A stretch of 64,000 nucleotides of DNA. Source: Sphingopyxis sp. MSC1_008. Lineage in GTDB: Bacteria > Pseudomonadota > Alphaproteobacteria > Sphingomonadales > Sphingomonadaceae. Below, in pieces: positions 17,461 through 26,295 of the stretch (its first letter is position 1; the number at the start of each line of letters is the position of its first letter). The notes below the pieces were generated by a model. It worked only from the letters and a program-made list of their open reading frames with translations, ran no database searches and was not told the origin of the DNA. A program made the translations under genes and the position numbers. The stretch covers positions 124,001 to 188,000 of the forward strand of contig NZ_JALPRD010000009.1 in the NCBI RefSeq assembly GCF_023197165.1, written 5' to 3'.

Positions 17461-18237
17461 TCATCGATCGGTTCCCGGCTCAGCCTGCTTGCGGTGCAAC
17501 TCGGCGGTCGCCGCCTCGCTCAATACGCCCGAGGCGAGGACCTGCGCCTTGTTCATCATCCCGTGCACGACCGAATGCTCGCCCTTCTTCATAGCCTCCC
17601 AGCCGGTGGCCGCCACATCCGCGGGATCATCCTTCTCCGCCTGACCGACTTTCGTGTCGAGCATATCGGCACGCTCGAAGAAGCGCGTGTCTGTCGGGCC
17701 CGGCTTGAGACAGGTTATGGTCACGCCGCTGTCCTTGAGCTCATTGCCGATCGCCGCGGCGAAGCTGTCGACGAACGCCTTGGTGCCATTGTAGACCGCC
17801 TGGAACGACCCCGCGAGATGACCTGCGATCGAGCCAGTGATGAGGACCTTTCCTTCTCCGCGCGCCACCATCTTCTTCAGGACGGGCTGAAGGAGCAACA
17901 GGGTGCCAGTGATATTCGTGTCGATCACATGCCGCCACTCGGTGGGATGCTGATCGAGAAAACCCCGACCGAGTCCATGCCCGGCGTTTGCGACGAGAAC
18001 GTCGATCGGGCGCCCGCCCGCCGCAGCGAGCAGACGATCGACGCCGGATTGACTCGCCAGGTCGGTCTCGACCGCCTCGACTTCTACGCCCTTTGCCAAG
18101 AACCCCACCGCGGCATCGACGAGCGGCTCGTCGGCCGCCACGACAAGATCATAGCCATCCGCGGCGGCCAGCCGGGCAATTTCGCGCCCGATCCCACTCG
18201 ACGCACCAGTGACGATCGCGAGTTTGCGCTCAGGCAT
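17461..18237 (-). CDS. SDR family oxidoreductase
   Basis: A 258-residue short-chain dehydrogenase with TGASSGIG, VANAGHG, catalytic Ser in ITGSIAG and Y-x3-K in VYNGTKAF. After the core it has an extension (DPADVAATGWEAMKKGEHSV and on) seen in the YqjQ-like group, whose members reduce carbonyls of unknown identity. Its start overlaps the stop of the zinc alcohol dehydrogenase by eight bases. With the SRPBCC gene these form a three-gene minus-strand operon. Confidence 0.85.
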   Translation of the reverse strand: MPERKLAIVTGASSGIGREIARLAAADGYDLVVAADEPLVDAAVGFLAKGVEVEAVETDLASQSGVDRLLAAAGGRPIDVLVANAGHGLGRGFLDQHPTEWRHVIDTNITGTLLLLQPVLKKMVARGEGKVLITGSIAGHLAGSFQAVYNGTKAFVDSFAAAIGNELKDSGVTITCLKPGPTDTRFFERADMLDTKVGQAEKDDPADVAATGWEAMKKGEHSVVHGMMNKAQVLASGVLSEAATAELHRKQAEPGTDR

Positions 18238-19447
18238 GTTCCATCTCCTTCATGGTCTTCACCGCGCCCTTCTCGAGCCCTGGTTTGAGGATGATCTTGG
18301 TGTAGCTGTCCTGGTCGCCGTGCCAGTGCCGGTACATTTCTGCGGCATCTTCAAGCGGCGCATAGTGCGAGATCAGCGATGTCGTATCGAACTTGCCTTC
18401 GCGGATCATCTCGAGAAGCTCACCGGTGTAACGCTGCACATGCGTCTGTCCGCTTTTCACGGTAAGGCCCTTTTCCATCAACTGCCCGAGCGGAAACTTG
18501 TCCGCGAAGCCGCCGTAGACACCAGGTATCGACAGGCGCCCACCCTTCCGGCAAGCGAGGATCGCCTGGCGCAGCGCGTGGGGCCGCTCGGTCGCGGCGT
18601 AGAATTGCGCCTTCACCTGGTCGAGAATATTGTCGGGGGTGAAGCCGTGGCTTTCCATACCGACGCAGTCGATGCACGCATCGGGTCCGATTCCGCCGGT
18701 CATCTCGTCTAATGCTTCGCGCACATTGACCTCGCGGTAGTCGAGAATCTCTGCCCCCAATTGCCTGGCGAGCGCGAGACGAGCGGGGAAGTGATCGATG
18801 GCCACAACGCGCCCGGCACCGAGAAGCAGCGCCGACTGGATGGTGAAAAGACCGACGGGGCCGCAACCCCATACCGCGACGGTGTCGCCCGGCTCGATAT
18901 CGGCGTTGATCGCCGCCTGCCAACCGGTCGGCAGGATGTCGGAGAGGAACAGCACGTCCTCGTCGGCGAGATCGTCGGGAATAACGACCGGGCCCACGTC
19001 CGAATAGGGAATGCGAACATAATCGGCCTGACCGCCAGCATATCCACCGGTCAGGTGTGCATAGCCGAAGGCCGCGCCCATCGCATGCCCCATCAGCACT
19101 TCCGAGGCGTCGCGCGTTTCCGAGGGATTGCCGTTGTCGCAGGCGCTATATTGCTGCTTTTCGCAGAAGAAGCATTGGCCGCAGCTAATCGTAAAAGGAA
19201 CGACGACGCGCTGGCCTTTCTTGAGCGTCGAAGATGGGCCGACCTCGACGATCTCGCCCATGAACTCATGACCGACGACGTCCCCGGCGCGCATGCCAGG
19301 AATATAGCCGTCGTAGAGGTGAAGATCCGAGCCGCAAATTGCCGTCGAGGACACTTTCAGGATTGCATCCCGAGGATTGACGATTTCGGGGTCGGGCACG
19401 GTTTCGACGCTGATCTTGTGGCGGCCTTGCCATGTGACTGCGCGCAT
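18230..19447 (-). CDS. Zinc-dependent alcohol dehydrogenase
   Basis: A 405-residue medium-chain dehydrogenase, close to the formaldehyde-dehydrogenase/threonine-dehydrogenase subgroup. Catalytic zinc ligands lie in AICGSDLHLYDG and GHEFMGEIVEVG. The structural zinc motif has four Cys, in CGQCFFCEKQQYSAC. The NAD fold is marked by VWGCGPVGLFT. The length (about 400, with an insertion after the zinc loop) fits this subgroup. The substrate is not determinable. It follows the SRPBCC gene by 11 bases and overlaps the SDR gene. Confidence 0.88.
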   Translation of the reverse strand: MRAVTWQGRHKISVETVPDPEIVNPRDAILKVSSTAICGSDLHLYDGYIPGMRAGDVVGHEFMGEIVEVGPSSTLKKGQRVVVPFTISCGQCFFCEKQQYSACDNGNPSETRDASEVLMGHAMGAAFGYAHLTGGYAGGQADYVRIPYSDVGPVVIPDDLADEDVLFLSDILPTGWQAAINADIEPGDTVAVWGCGPVGLFTIQSALLLGAGRVVAIDHFPARLALARQLGAEILDYREVNVREALDEMTGGIGPDACIDCVGMESHGFTPDNILDQVKAQFYAATERPHALRQAILACRKGGRLSIPGVYGGFADKFPLGQLMEKGLTVKSGQTHVQRYTGELLEMIREGKFDTTSLISHYAPLEDAAEMYRHWHGDQDSYTKIILKPGLEKGAVKTMKEMEHA

Positions 19448-19458
19448 TAGATGACTCC

Positions 19459-20133
19459 TCAGATATGGGGCTGGGTGGCGGTCTCGGACGGCCGCGCTGA
19501 TGGCGAGGCATTGCTGGTGACCTCGCCGGTTTCCATAAGCTGTTTGAACCGGTGCAGGTCGCGCCGGGCCTGGACTTCGGGCTCACGCTGCAGGAGCTTG
19601 GCGCCGAGCCGCCCAAGCGCCCCGGCGGGGGGGGCATAAGCCAGGATCAGGCTGACATAGGTACCCCGACCTGCCGGAGCATCGGTAAAGCGGACCTCCC
19701 CGCTATTGGCGATTTCGCTTTCCTCTTCGCTTTGCCAGTAGATCGATTCGCCGGGGACGATTTTCGTGACGCGATTGACGAGATGGACCTCGCGCCCAGC
19801 GGGGCCTTTGACCGTCCAGCGCGATACGTCGTCACCGACCGGCTCGACCGCGACAACATTTTCCATAAAATCGGGAAAGCGTTCGACTTGCCAGGCCTCG
19901 AACAATTCTTCGCGCGGCCGGTTTATCAGCAGCGATTTGCCGAACAGCGCCCGGTCACTCTTTCGTTTCAGGGTCCAGTGCGGCGCGTCGCCATTTATCG
20001 TGGCGGCGCGCTCGCCGGCGACGCGGCGTTGCCTGCGCCAGAACAGGAGGCCGGCACCGATCGCTGCGAGACCGGCCACCGATCCAATAAGATACTCGGG
20101 CTTCTCGAGCGCTGTTCGGGAGAAATAGGACAT
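19459..20133 (-). CDS. SRPBCC (START-like) domain protein with N-terminal membrane anchor
   Basis: A 224-residue protein. One transmembrane helix (about 12-32, YLIGSVAGLAAIGAGLLFW) is followed by a charged linker and a START/SRPBCC fold (about 65-205) with the polyketide cyclase-type signature FEAWQVERFPDFMENV and later GRGTYVSLILAY. Such proteins bind hydrophobic ligands; the ligand is unknown. ATG at 20133 is chosen over 20172 because the latter would sit on top of the -10 box of the promoter at 20174-20198. It is the first gene of the SRPBCC-ADH-SDR operon. Confidence 0.82.
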   Translation of the reverse strand: MSYFSRTALEKPEYLIGSVAGLAAIGAGLLFWRRQRRVAGERAATINGDAPHWTLKRKSDRALFGKSLLINRPREELFEAWQVERFPDFMENVVAVEPVGDDVSRWTVKGPAGREVHLVNRVTKIVPGESIYWQSEEESEIANSGEVRFTDAPAGRGTYVSLILAYAPPAGALGRLGAKLLQREPEVQARRDLHRFKQLMETGEVTSNASPSARPSETATQPHI

Positions 20134-20467
20134 GGCAATTTCCACTCTGTTGGAGGCGAAACGATTCTCCATCGACGCACCGACATGCCCGATGTTCCGC
20201 GGTTTCTAGAATGCTTCAGGCGGCCCGCGCGGCTTACGAGCAGCGCTCAAGTCGCGCGGAGGCAATAAGGACGGCGGAAGCAGCGGGCCTGCCTGCCTAC
20301 CGGATCACGAAGCGCGACGACCTGCCCTGTTCCGACTTAACCCATGTACTGAAAAATGCTTGCCCGCATGTTCAACATGGAAGGTAGCGCGCGGCGCGAG
20401 AGTGGCGGCGGCTGTGGGCGGCTCCATGGCTGCGTCAAGGCTACACCGTGTCGGAATGCGAGCGGCC
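20134..20467. other. Intergenic region upstream of the SRPBCC operon
   Basis: This 334-base gap lies between the SRPBCC start and the end of the MgtC-like gene. It contains the EcfG-type promoter at 20174-20198 and a 13-base dyad, CATGTTCAACATG, at 20367-20379. I see no convincing gene in it. Confidence 0.5.
20174..20198 (-). promoter_or_regulatory. EcfG-type promoter of the SRPBCC-ADH-SDR operon
   Basis: Read on the minus strand, GGAAC (20198-20194), a 16-base spacer and CGTC (20177-20174) match the alphaproteobacterial general-stress sigma motif GGAAC-N16/17-CGTT with one difference in the last base. The -10 box lies 40 bases before the ATG at 20133. Confidence 0.6.
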
Positions 20468-21154
20468 TCAGCCTTGCTGCGGCCGAATCTCATAGCCCGC
20501 GACGGCAGCGTCGGCGCCGAACATGGACGCAAGCCGCTCCGCATCGGCGTCGCGATAGCCGTTCGCGACAACGCGATATTCTACGATCCCGCCGTCGAGC
20601 GACTGGTCGATGGTCGTGAACCTCAGGCCGTGATCTGAGAGCAGCTTTCCGAAGTCGATCGCCGAAATCGACGCCGGCGCGCGATAGCGGACGACAAAAA
20701 GTGCCACTCGGCGCTGCGGCGCCCATTTTTCCGTGAGCGTGACCGCTCCCAGGACGAGCAATGTCGCCACCGCGCCGAAGATTGCCAGTTCGTAGAATCC
20801 GATACCGAAGAGCATGCCGAGGGTCGAGGTCATCCAGAGCGATGCGGCGGTGGTCAGGCCGCGAACATTGAACCCCTCCCGAAAAATCACGCCGCCGCAA
20901 AGGAAACCGATCCCGGTAAGAATGCCGTGCGCCATGCGAACCGGGTCGATGCGGATGACCTCGAGCGGCGTGTCGCTGAGCCAGTTCATCTGGTGAACGG
21001 CCGACAGCATCAGCAGACAGCAGGACAGGCTGACCAATATGTGGGTGCGCAGACCCGCCGCGCTTGCCCGGTACTCGCGCTCGGCTCCTATGACTGCTCC
21101 GGCGATGACGGCGCCGGCGATCGGCCAGAAAAGATCGGGGTTCAAGAGTTGCAC
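20468..21154 (-). CDS. MgtC/SapB family membrane protein
   Basis: A 228-residue protein. The N-terminal 140 residues form four or five transmembrane helices with the family signatures GAVIGAEREYR, GLRTHILVSLSCCLLML and GIGFLCGGVIFREGF-x-VRGLTTAASLW. The C-terminal 80 residues form a soluble domain (VVRYRAPASISAIDFGKLLS). MgtC proteins are linked to growth at low Mg2+ and, in several bacteria, to control of F-type ATP synthase or cation homeostasis. The neighbouring CDF transporter gene points to a metal-homeostasis pair. No riboswitch-like leader was evident. Confidence 0.88.
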   Translation of the reverse strand: MQLLNPDLFWPIAGAVIAGAVIGAEREYRASAAGLRTHILVSLSCCLLMLSAVHQMNWLSDTPLEVIRIDPVRMAHGILTGIGFLCGGVIFREGFNVRGLTTAASLWMTSTLGMLFGIGFYELAIFGAVATLLVLGAVTLTEKWAPQRRVALFVVRYRAPASISAIDFGKLLSDHGLRFTTIDQSLDGGIVEYRVVANGYRDADAERLASMFGADAAVAGYEIRPQQG

Positions 21155-21274
21155 ACGGTCCGCCTAAATTTTTGCGGATACCGCTCGCCTCGCATGCGAC
21201 ATCCGCCATCCTCACTCGGACGGAAACGTCCGCACGCCGTAGCGGTTGCCTGATCGGCGCGCCGCGAACAGATG

Positions 21275-22246
21275 CTATCCGCCCTGCGCACGCCGCTCGG
21301 GCTTCGGATAGGCGACCGCGTCGATCTGTTTTTCGGGCCGGATATAGATGGACGTGATGCGGCTGTCGGCCGCCTTGAGTTCGCTTTCTATCGTCTCGAT
21401 CAGCGTCTCCGCCGCGCCCATTGCGATGCGGTCGTCGAAATCGGCGCTGACCGCCACGAACACGGCATCGGGTGCCGTGTGGATTGTCCTGACATGATTG
21501 ACTGCGGTGATTTCGGCACGCTTTTCGAGACAGGACCAAATCATGTGCACAAGCTCCGCATCGGCGCTCTCACCAATGAGCAGGCCTTTCGCTTCGCGCG
21601 CGAGCAAAATCGCCACAGCGGCGAGAATGGCGCCAATCGCCATCGAGGCATAACCGTCGATGCGCGGGTCGCCGGTGGCATGGCTCGCCCAGACGCCCGC
21701 CCCTGCGATGAAGAGACCGAGCATGGCGGCGCTGTCTTCGAACAGAACGATGAAGCCCGCGGGGTCCTTCGAGCGCCGCACCGCCTGCCACCAGCCGACG
21801 CCGGCGCGACCGGCGTTGAACTCGCGCACCGCGATGGTCCAGGATGTTCCTTCGAGAAGCACCGCGATACCGAGCACGATATAGTTGATGGTCGGGTCGC
21901 GCAGCGGCTCGGGATCGGCAACGTGGCGCCAGCCCTCATAGAAGGATACGCCCGCACCTATCGCGAAGATCAGGATGGCGACCACGAATGCCCAGAAGTA
22001 GAGTTCGCGCCCGTAACCGAAGGGGTGGAATGCGTCGGGCGGCCGCTTCGCCCGCGACTGGCCGTAGAGCAGCAGCAGCTGATTGCCGCTGTCGACGAGC
22101 GAATGAACGCCTTCGGTCAGCATCGAAGAGGAACCGCTGATCGCGGCGGCGAAAAATTTCGCCGCCGCAATGCCGAGATTGGCGAAGAGCGCGCCATAAA
22201 GCACGATGTTCGCCTTCATGTGGCGAAGGGCCTGGGTCTGCTGCAT
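21275..22246 (-). CDS. Cation diffusion facilitator family transporter
   Basis: A 323-residue CDF protein with about six transmembrane helices. TM2 has the metal-site H-x3-D in EGVHSLVDSGNQ. The TM5 site reads FEDSAAMLG, with Glu-Asp where many CDF exporters have His-x3-Asp, as in the ZnT9-like branch. A cytoplasmic domain (about 215-300) follows. It probably exports Zn2+ or a similar divalent metal by proton exchange, though metal choice is not fixed by these motifs. It is separated from MgtC by 120 bases. Confidence 0.87.
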   Translation of the reverse strand: MQQTQALRHMKANIVLYGALFANLGIAAAKFFAAAISGSSSMLTEGVHSLVDSGNQLLLLYGQSRAKRPPDAFHPFGYGRELYFWAFVVAILIFAIGAGVSFYEGWRHVADPEPLRDPTINYIVLGIAVLLEGTSWTIAVREFNAGRAGVGWWQAVRRSKDPAGFIVLFEDSAAMLGLFIAGAGVWASHATGDPRIDGYASMAIGAILAAVAILLAREAKGLLIGESADAELVHMIWSCLEKRAEITAVNHVRTIHTAPDAVFVAVSADFDDRIAMGAAETLIETIESELKAADSRITSIYIRPEKQIDAVAYPKPERRAQGG

Positions 22247-22383
22247 CTCGCTACCGATCGGAATGAGGCTTGCTTAGCGAAAGAAGCACCAGCCGGGCCG
22301 AGGGTTCCCCGCTTCGGGGCGAGTGGTCGCGCTGCAGGATCAGGGGCCCCTGCCCTTCCGCTTCCGGCAACGTCGTCTCGGCG

Positions 22384-23136
22384 TCAGGCCACCTTCTGGC
22401 AAGCGACGATCGCTGCAATCACCGCAAGTGTCTCCTGCGGATCGCGCACGCGGACCGTATCGAGCCCGATCTCCTTCGCAGGATAATCATTTCCGCCGGG
22501 GAAAATCGCGTCGCCGATGAAAAGCATCGCATCGAGCGGCATTCCGCTTGCCGCCGCCAGCTTTTTCAGACCATAGCCTTTGTCGACGCCCTCGCGCGTG
22601 ATGTCGATCGACGTCGCGCCGCCCATGTTGATCGACAGGCCGGGAAGCCTCGTACGCAAATCGGCCTGAATGATCTTGCGCTTGGCGAAATCGGGATCCC
22701 AAATCTCCTTGGCGTGGATTGGCGCCTCCTGGCCAAGAGCCGAAAAGGTGATCTGGCTGCCGCGATCCTCAATTCGTTCGCCCCAGACTTCTTGGGGTAC
22801 GAACCCCGTCGCGGCGAGCGATGCGTCGAACGCCTCGAGAATCCGGCGCTTCTGTTCGGGCTCGAAAAGTTCGGCATAGACGGGCGCCCAGGCGCCGCTG
22901 TCATGGGTGTAGAGTTTCGTGCCCGTGGTCGGCATTAGCCAGAGCCGTGAGACGTCCGCTCGCGGCGGAAGCCGGCTTGCAACCTGCTTGTCGAACTGCG
23001 GCCAGTCGCCTCCCGAGATCACCGCGACATGCGCAACACCGAGCAGGTCGGCGAGCGCTTCGGCCATCTCGGCCTCAAGCGGCTGCTTGCTCTCGGCGAG
23101 CGTTCCATCGAGATCAAAGGCGACAAGCTGCTTCAT
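22384..23136 (-). CDS. HAD-IIB family phosphatase
   Basis: A 250-residue HAD hydrolase. Motif I is FDLDGTLAES (nucleophile and acid/base Asp pair), motif II is AVISGGDW, motif III Lys is in VDKGYGLKKL and motif IV is FIGDAIFPGGND. The cap between motifs II and III is the IIB type found in eukaryotic-type phosphomannomutases, sucrose-phosphate phosphatase and mannosyl-3-phosphoglycerate phosphatase. A sugar-phosphate substrate is likely. It is divergent from the GH130 gene, 219 bases away, and could act in the same mannose-related route, which is inference. Confidence 0.85.
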   Translation of the reverse strand: MKQLVAFDLDGTLAESKQPLEAEMAEALADLLGVAHVAVISGGDWPQFDKQVASRLPPRADVSRLWLMPTTGTKLYTHDSGAWAPVYAELFEPEQKRRILEAFDASLAATGFVPQEVWGERIEDRGSQITFSALGQEAPIHAKEIWDPDFAKRKIIQADLRTRLPGLSINMGGATSIDITREGVDKGYGLKKLAAASGMPLDAMLFIGDAIFPGGNDYPAKEIGLDTVRVRDPQETLAVIAAIVACQKVA

Positions 23137-23355
23137 TCGGCGATCTCCTCAACAGGTCTTCGGGAAGGCCCCGCCCGGGCGGACAGGACGTGCGATCAAT
23201 CGCTTCGCCGGCGCATTGGTTCCACATCCCGGTCCTCGCAGATGGCGCGATGATCAAGCGCCGGGAAGTGGCAACGGAACAATGGCGCGCCCGGCGCATT
23301 CCTTCGAGCGGCGCGACATCGCGCTTTCTGCCACGTGAAAACCGGAACTGCCTGT

Positions 23356-24474
23356 ATGACCTTCCCTGTCGACCATCTGATTTTCGGACCCGATGATGTC
23401 GATCTTGCGCGCTCGCCACTCGCCGGCCATTTTGCCGCCGAGACTTATGTGCTGGGCGCCTTCAATCCCGGGCTGACGCGCCTTGAGAATGGCAACCTCC
23501 TGATGATGGTCCGCATCGCCGAGGCGCTGCGGCAGCCGATCGCCGACGGCCATGTCCACTGCATTCGCTGGGACGAGGGACGCTATCGCCTTGACGCCTG
23601 GCCGCTCGATCTTTGCGACACAGCGGACCCACGCAAGTTCCTCGTTCGTGGCGGCAAGTGGCGGGTGATGGCCCTCACCTCATTGTCATGGCTACTTCCG
23701 GTCGAGCTGACCCCGGACGGCAAAAAGATCGTCGCGGTTCACTATGACCGGGCGGTCGCGCCCCACTCCAGCTTCCAATGCTATGGGGTCGAAGACGGAC
23801 GAATCAGCCGAGTCGAGGATCGCTGGCTGATGACGACCTGCTCGGTCAGCCCCGAGCGCCATTCGACGACGCTCTACAGTTCGGACAACGGGCTCGACTG
23901 GCACTTCGAGGATATCGTGCTCGATCATCAGAACAAGGATATGCTGATTTTCGAAGGGCGGATCGCGGGACAATATTGGGCTCAGACGCGGCCTCTCGGC
24001 GATTTATACTTCGCTTATCCGCCCGGATCTGAGTGGCGGGCAGGTCCATCGATCAATCTGGCAACGTCGCCCGACGCGCGTCACTGGAAACCGCACCCCG
24101 CTCCCGGCATTCGCTCACACGCCGCGACCGTCGCGACCGCGCGAATGGGCGGCGGCACGCCGCCGATCCTCACCGCCCACGGCTGGCTCACTCTTTGGCA
24201 TGGTGTCGAGCCGAAGGAGATTGTCGGCATCTACCGCACCTACTGGTCGCTGCTCGACCGCGATGATCCGGCCTGTGTCGTACGCACCGATCATAATCCT
24301 CTGCTCGAGGCGGCCCCCGAGCTGACGCGCCCGCTCGAAGACAAACTTTATGTGCGCGATGTCGTGTTCACGACCGGCATCGTCGATGCAGGCGCGTATT
24401 TCATTGTCGCGTCCGGCGAGGCCGATCTCGCGTGCCGCATAACCCACATCCCCAAGTCGGTGTTCGGCCTGTGA
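23356..24474 (+). CDS. GH130-like glycosidase / mannoside phosphorylase
   Basis: A 372-residue five-bladed beta-propeller-type protein. FNPGLTRLENGNLLMMVR near residue 40 and GVEDGRISRVEDRW near residue 145 resemble GH130 signatures (FNPG, VEDPRI). GGGTPPILTAHGWLTLWHGV near 265 matches the substrate-phosphate region. GH130 enzymes cleave beta-mannosides, usually by phosphorolysis. The Asp of the family's EDPRI proton-relay segment is conserved. ATG at 23356 is preferred to GTG at 23335. The stop overlaps the GTG of the SDR at 24471. Confidence 0.7.
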   Translation: MTFPVDHLIFGPDDVDLARSPLAGHFAAETYVLGAFNPGLTRLENGNLLMMVRIAEALRQPIADGHVHCIRWDEGRYRLDAWPLDLCDTADPRKFLVRGGKWRVMALTSLSWLLPVELTPDGKKIVAVHYDRAVAPHSSFQCYGVEDGRISRVEDRWLMTTCSVSPERHSTTLYSSDNGLDWHFEDIVLDHQNKDMLIFEGRIAGQYWAQTRPLGDLYFAYPPGSEWRAGPSINLATSPDARHWKPHPAPGIRSHAATVATARMGGGTPPILTAHGWLTLWHGVEPKEIVGIYRTYWSLLDRDDPACVVRTDHNPLLEAAPELTRPLEDKLYVRDVVFTTGIVDAGAYFIVASGEADLACRITHIPKSVFGL

Positions 24475-25211
24475 GCAGCGGCTTGGCTGGCGCGAACACC
24501 ATGGTGGGACGGGCGGTGCTCGTGACCGGTGCGGCAGGCGGCGTTGGCCGCGAGGTTGCGACAAGGCTGCTCGAGGCTGGCGCGAGACCTTTCCTCACTG
24601 ACCGCCCAGGGAGCGGACTTACCGCCTTCGCAGGAGAATGTGGCGCTGCATCCCTCGAGGCCGATCTCACTGACGGCCGGGCCATTGCGCGGCTGTTCGA
24701 CGCCGTCACCGAGGAACTCGATTCACTGGATGATCTCATCGCCTGCGCCGGCGTTGGCTCGGGGCCGCTGATGGAAATGGACGAGGCCGGCTGGCGCTAT
24801 GTGATCGAGAGTAATCTCATGAGCTATGTCGCGTGTACGCAGCGCGCGGTCGAATGCATCCGCAGGACCGGACGCGGCGGCTCGATAATTTTGGTCGGTT
24901 CGATCAGCGTTCACATCAAGGCGGTGGGCGAAAGCGTGTACAACGCCGCCAAGGGCGGGGTGGCGTCTTTTGCCGAAACGTTGCGCAAGGAATTGATGCA
25001 CGAGCATATCAGGGTGACGCTGATTGAGCCCGGCGCGATAGCGTCGGCCATGCAACCCTTCCCGCCCGAGGAACGCGCGCGCATGATGGCCGAGCACCAA
25101 TTGCTCCCGCCCGCCGCGGTGGCCGACGCGATTCTCTTCGCCGCAACCCAGCCGCCCGGGGTGGATATCGTCACGCTGCGTATCGAGCCGCAAATCCAGA
25201 AGGTGGTTTGA
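24471..25211 (+). CDS. SDR family oxidoreductase
   Basis: A 246-residue short-chain dehydrogenase: TGAAGGVG cofactor motif, ACAGVGSGP, catalytic Ser in VGSISVHIKAV, and Y-x3-K in VYNAAKGG. GTG at 24471 overlaps the GH130 stop (GTGA), so the pair is translationally coupled; ATG at 24501 would still keep the cofactor loop. It is a close paralogue of the SDRs at 14930 and 32657, sharing KAVGESVYNAAK-type wording and an RIEP-x-Q tail. Coupling to GH130 suggests oxidation or reduction of a sugar product, which is inference. Confidence 0.85.
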   Translation: MSSGLAGANTMVGRAVLVTGAAGGVGREVATRLLEAGARPFLTDRPGSGLTAFAGECGAASLEADLTDGRAIARLFDAVTEELDSLDDLIACAGVGSGPLMEMDEAGWRYVIESNLMSYVACTQRAVECIRRTGRGGSIILVGSISVHIKAVGESVYNAAKGGVASFAETLRKELMHEHIRVTLIEPGAIASAMQPFPPEERARMMAEHQLLPPAAVADAILFAATQPPGVDIVTLRIEPQIQKVV

Positions 25212-25257
25212 ACCCTCGTGCTGATCGACGAGCAGATATCGCGAGGCCAACTGCCGA

Positions 25258-25998
25258 CTAGATTGCTGCCGCCTGAGCGCTTCTAGCTGCTGGCACAAAG
25301 CTGCGCGGCAAGGGTTCCTCATCCGACTCCGTCTCAAGATAATGAGCGTCGAACGAGCCGATCCGTGCCAGTTTCGCGAAGTCGACGATGCGGAGCCGGC
25401 GGCGGCGCAGCTCAATAACCCCGTCTTCGCGTAGTTCACGGAGCGTGCGGCATGCATGCACCGCCGTCATCCCGGTAAAGTCGGCGACATCCTGCTGCGA
25501 CAGCGGAAAATCGCAACTCTGCTCGCGCGCCTTACCCCGCCTTTCGAGGCGCAGATAAAGTTCGCACAGAAAATGCGCGATCTTCTCGCATGCCGACTTG
25601 CAGCCGAGAGTGATGAGCCATTCAGCCTGCGAGCGCATCTCGGCGAGAGCGTCGCGCGCCACGGTCAGAGAAAGAGTCGGATCGATTCGCATGCGCGTAT
25701 CAAGCCGGTGTCGATCAAGACGGGCGGCCCGAACGGGCGTAAGCGCTACAACCGACTGGTCGGCGGCATTCGTCACTAGCCACGACAAATCGCACATGTC
25801 CCCGGGAGCGTAGAATCTCGAAATATGGCGCCGCCCGTCGCGGAGCAACTTAAACCTGGCCGCCCAGCCTTCCTCAATGAGCCAGACCGCGCGCGGCATC
25901 TCATTACGTCGAGCGAGAAACTCCCGCGCCCGAAAAGAAATGCAAGGCGCTTCGGATCGTAGAGAAAGCAAAGTTTCAGTGGAATAAGAGATGTTCAT
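25258..25998 (-). CDS. Crp/Fnr family transcriptional regulator
   Basis: A 246-residue regulator with an N-terminal cyclic-nucleotide-type barrel (GDMCDLSWLV) and a C-terminal HTH (LSQQDVADFTGMTAVHACRT). There is no FNR-type N-terminal cysteine cluster. The recognition helix has VHACR where the other three Crp/Fnr proteins here have VHVNR. ATG at 25998 is preceded by GAGGAG. It is divergent from the DUF892 gene 297 bases away and convergent with the SDR. Signal and targets are unknown. Confidence 0.88.
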   Translation of the reverse strand: MNISYSTETLLSLRSEAPCISFRAREFLARRNEMPRAVWLIEEGWAARFKLLRDGRRHISRFYAPGDMCDLSWLVTNAADQSVVALTPVRAARLDRHRLDTRMRIDPTLSLTVARDALAEMRSQAEWLITLGCKSACEKIAHFLCELYLRLERRGKAREQSCDFPLSQQDVADFTGMTAVHACRTLRELREDGVIELRRRRLRIVDFAKLARIGSFDAHYLETESDEEPLPRSFVPAARSAQAAAI

Positions 25999-26295
25999 GA
26001 GTGCTCCTCAGCCCCCACTCACGTTCTGGATGCCATGGCTTCGCCACCTACTCCTTAACTCATGTTGGCGTTTTCAGATTCTGGAGCGCGTGGCGCCTCG
26101 GTTCGCCTCAAATCGCGCATTCGAAAACGAAAAACGGGAACGACCCCGTGGCGAAGTCGGCCGCCACCACCATCTTTCTATGCAAGCAGAATACGTCATG
26201 CGTCCCGCGCAGGCGTGAAAGGATTAACCTGTGTCAACAAGGTGGAACGATATCGCCGCTCGTCCTTTTCACCGGCATCAAAATAGGAGGTTATG

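Noticed and set aside
20490..21539. Minus-strand open frame of 349 codons
   Set aside because: Alternate frame of the MgtC-like and CDF genes, both with clear motifs.
26243..26265. GGAAC ... CGTC ahead of the DUF892 gene
   Set aside because: The spacer is 12 bases, outside the 16-17 range.
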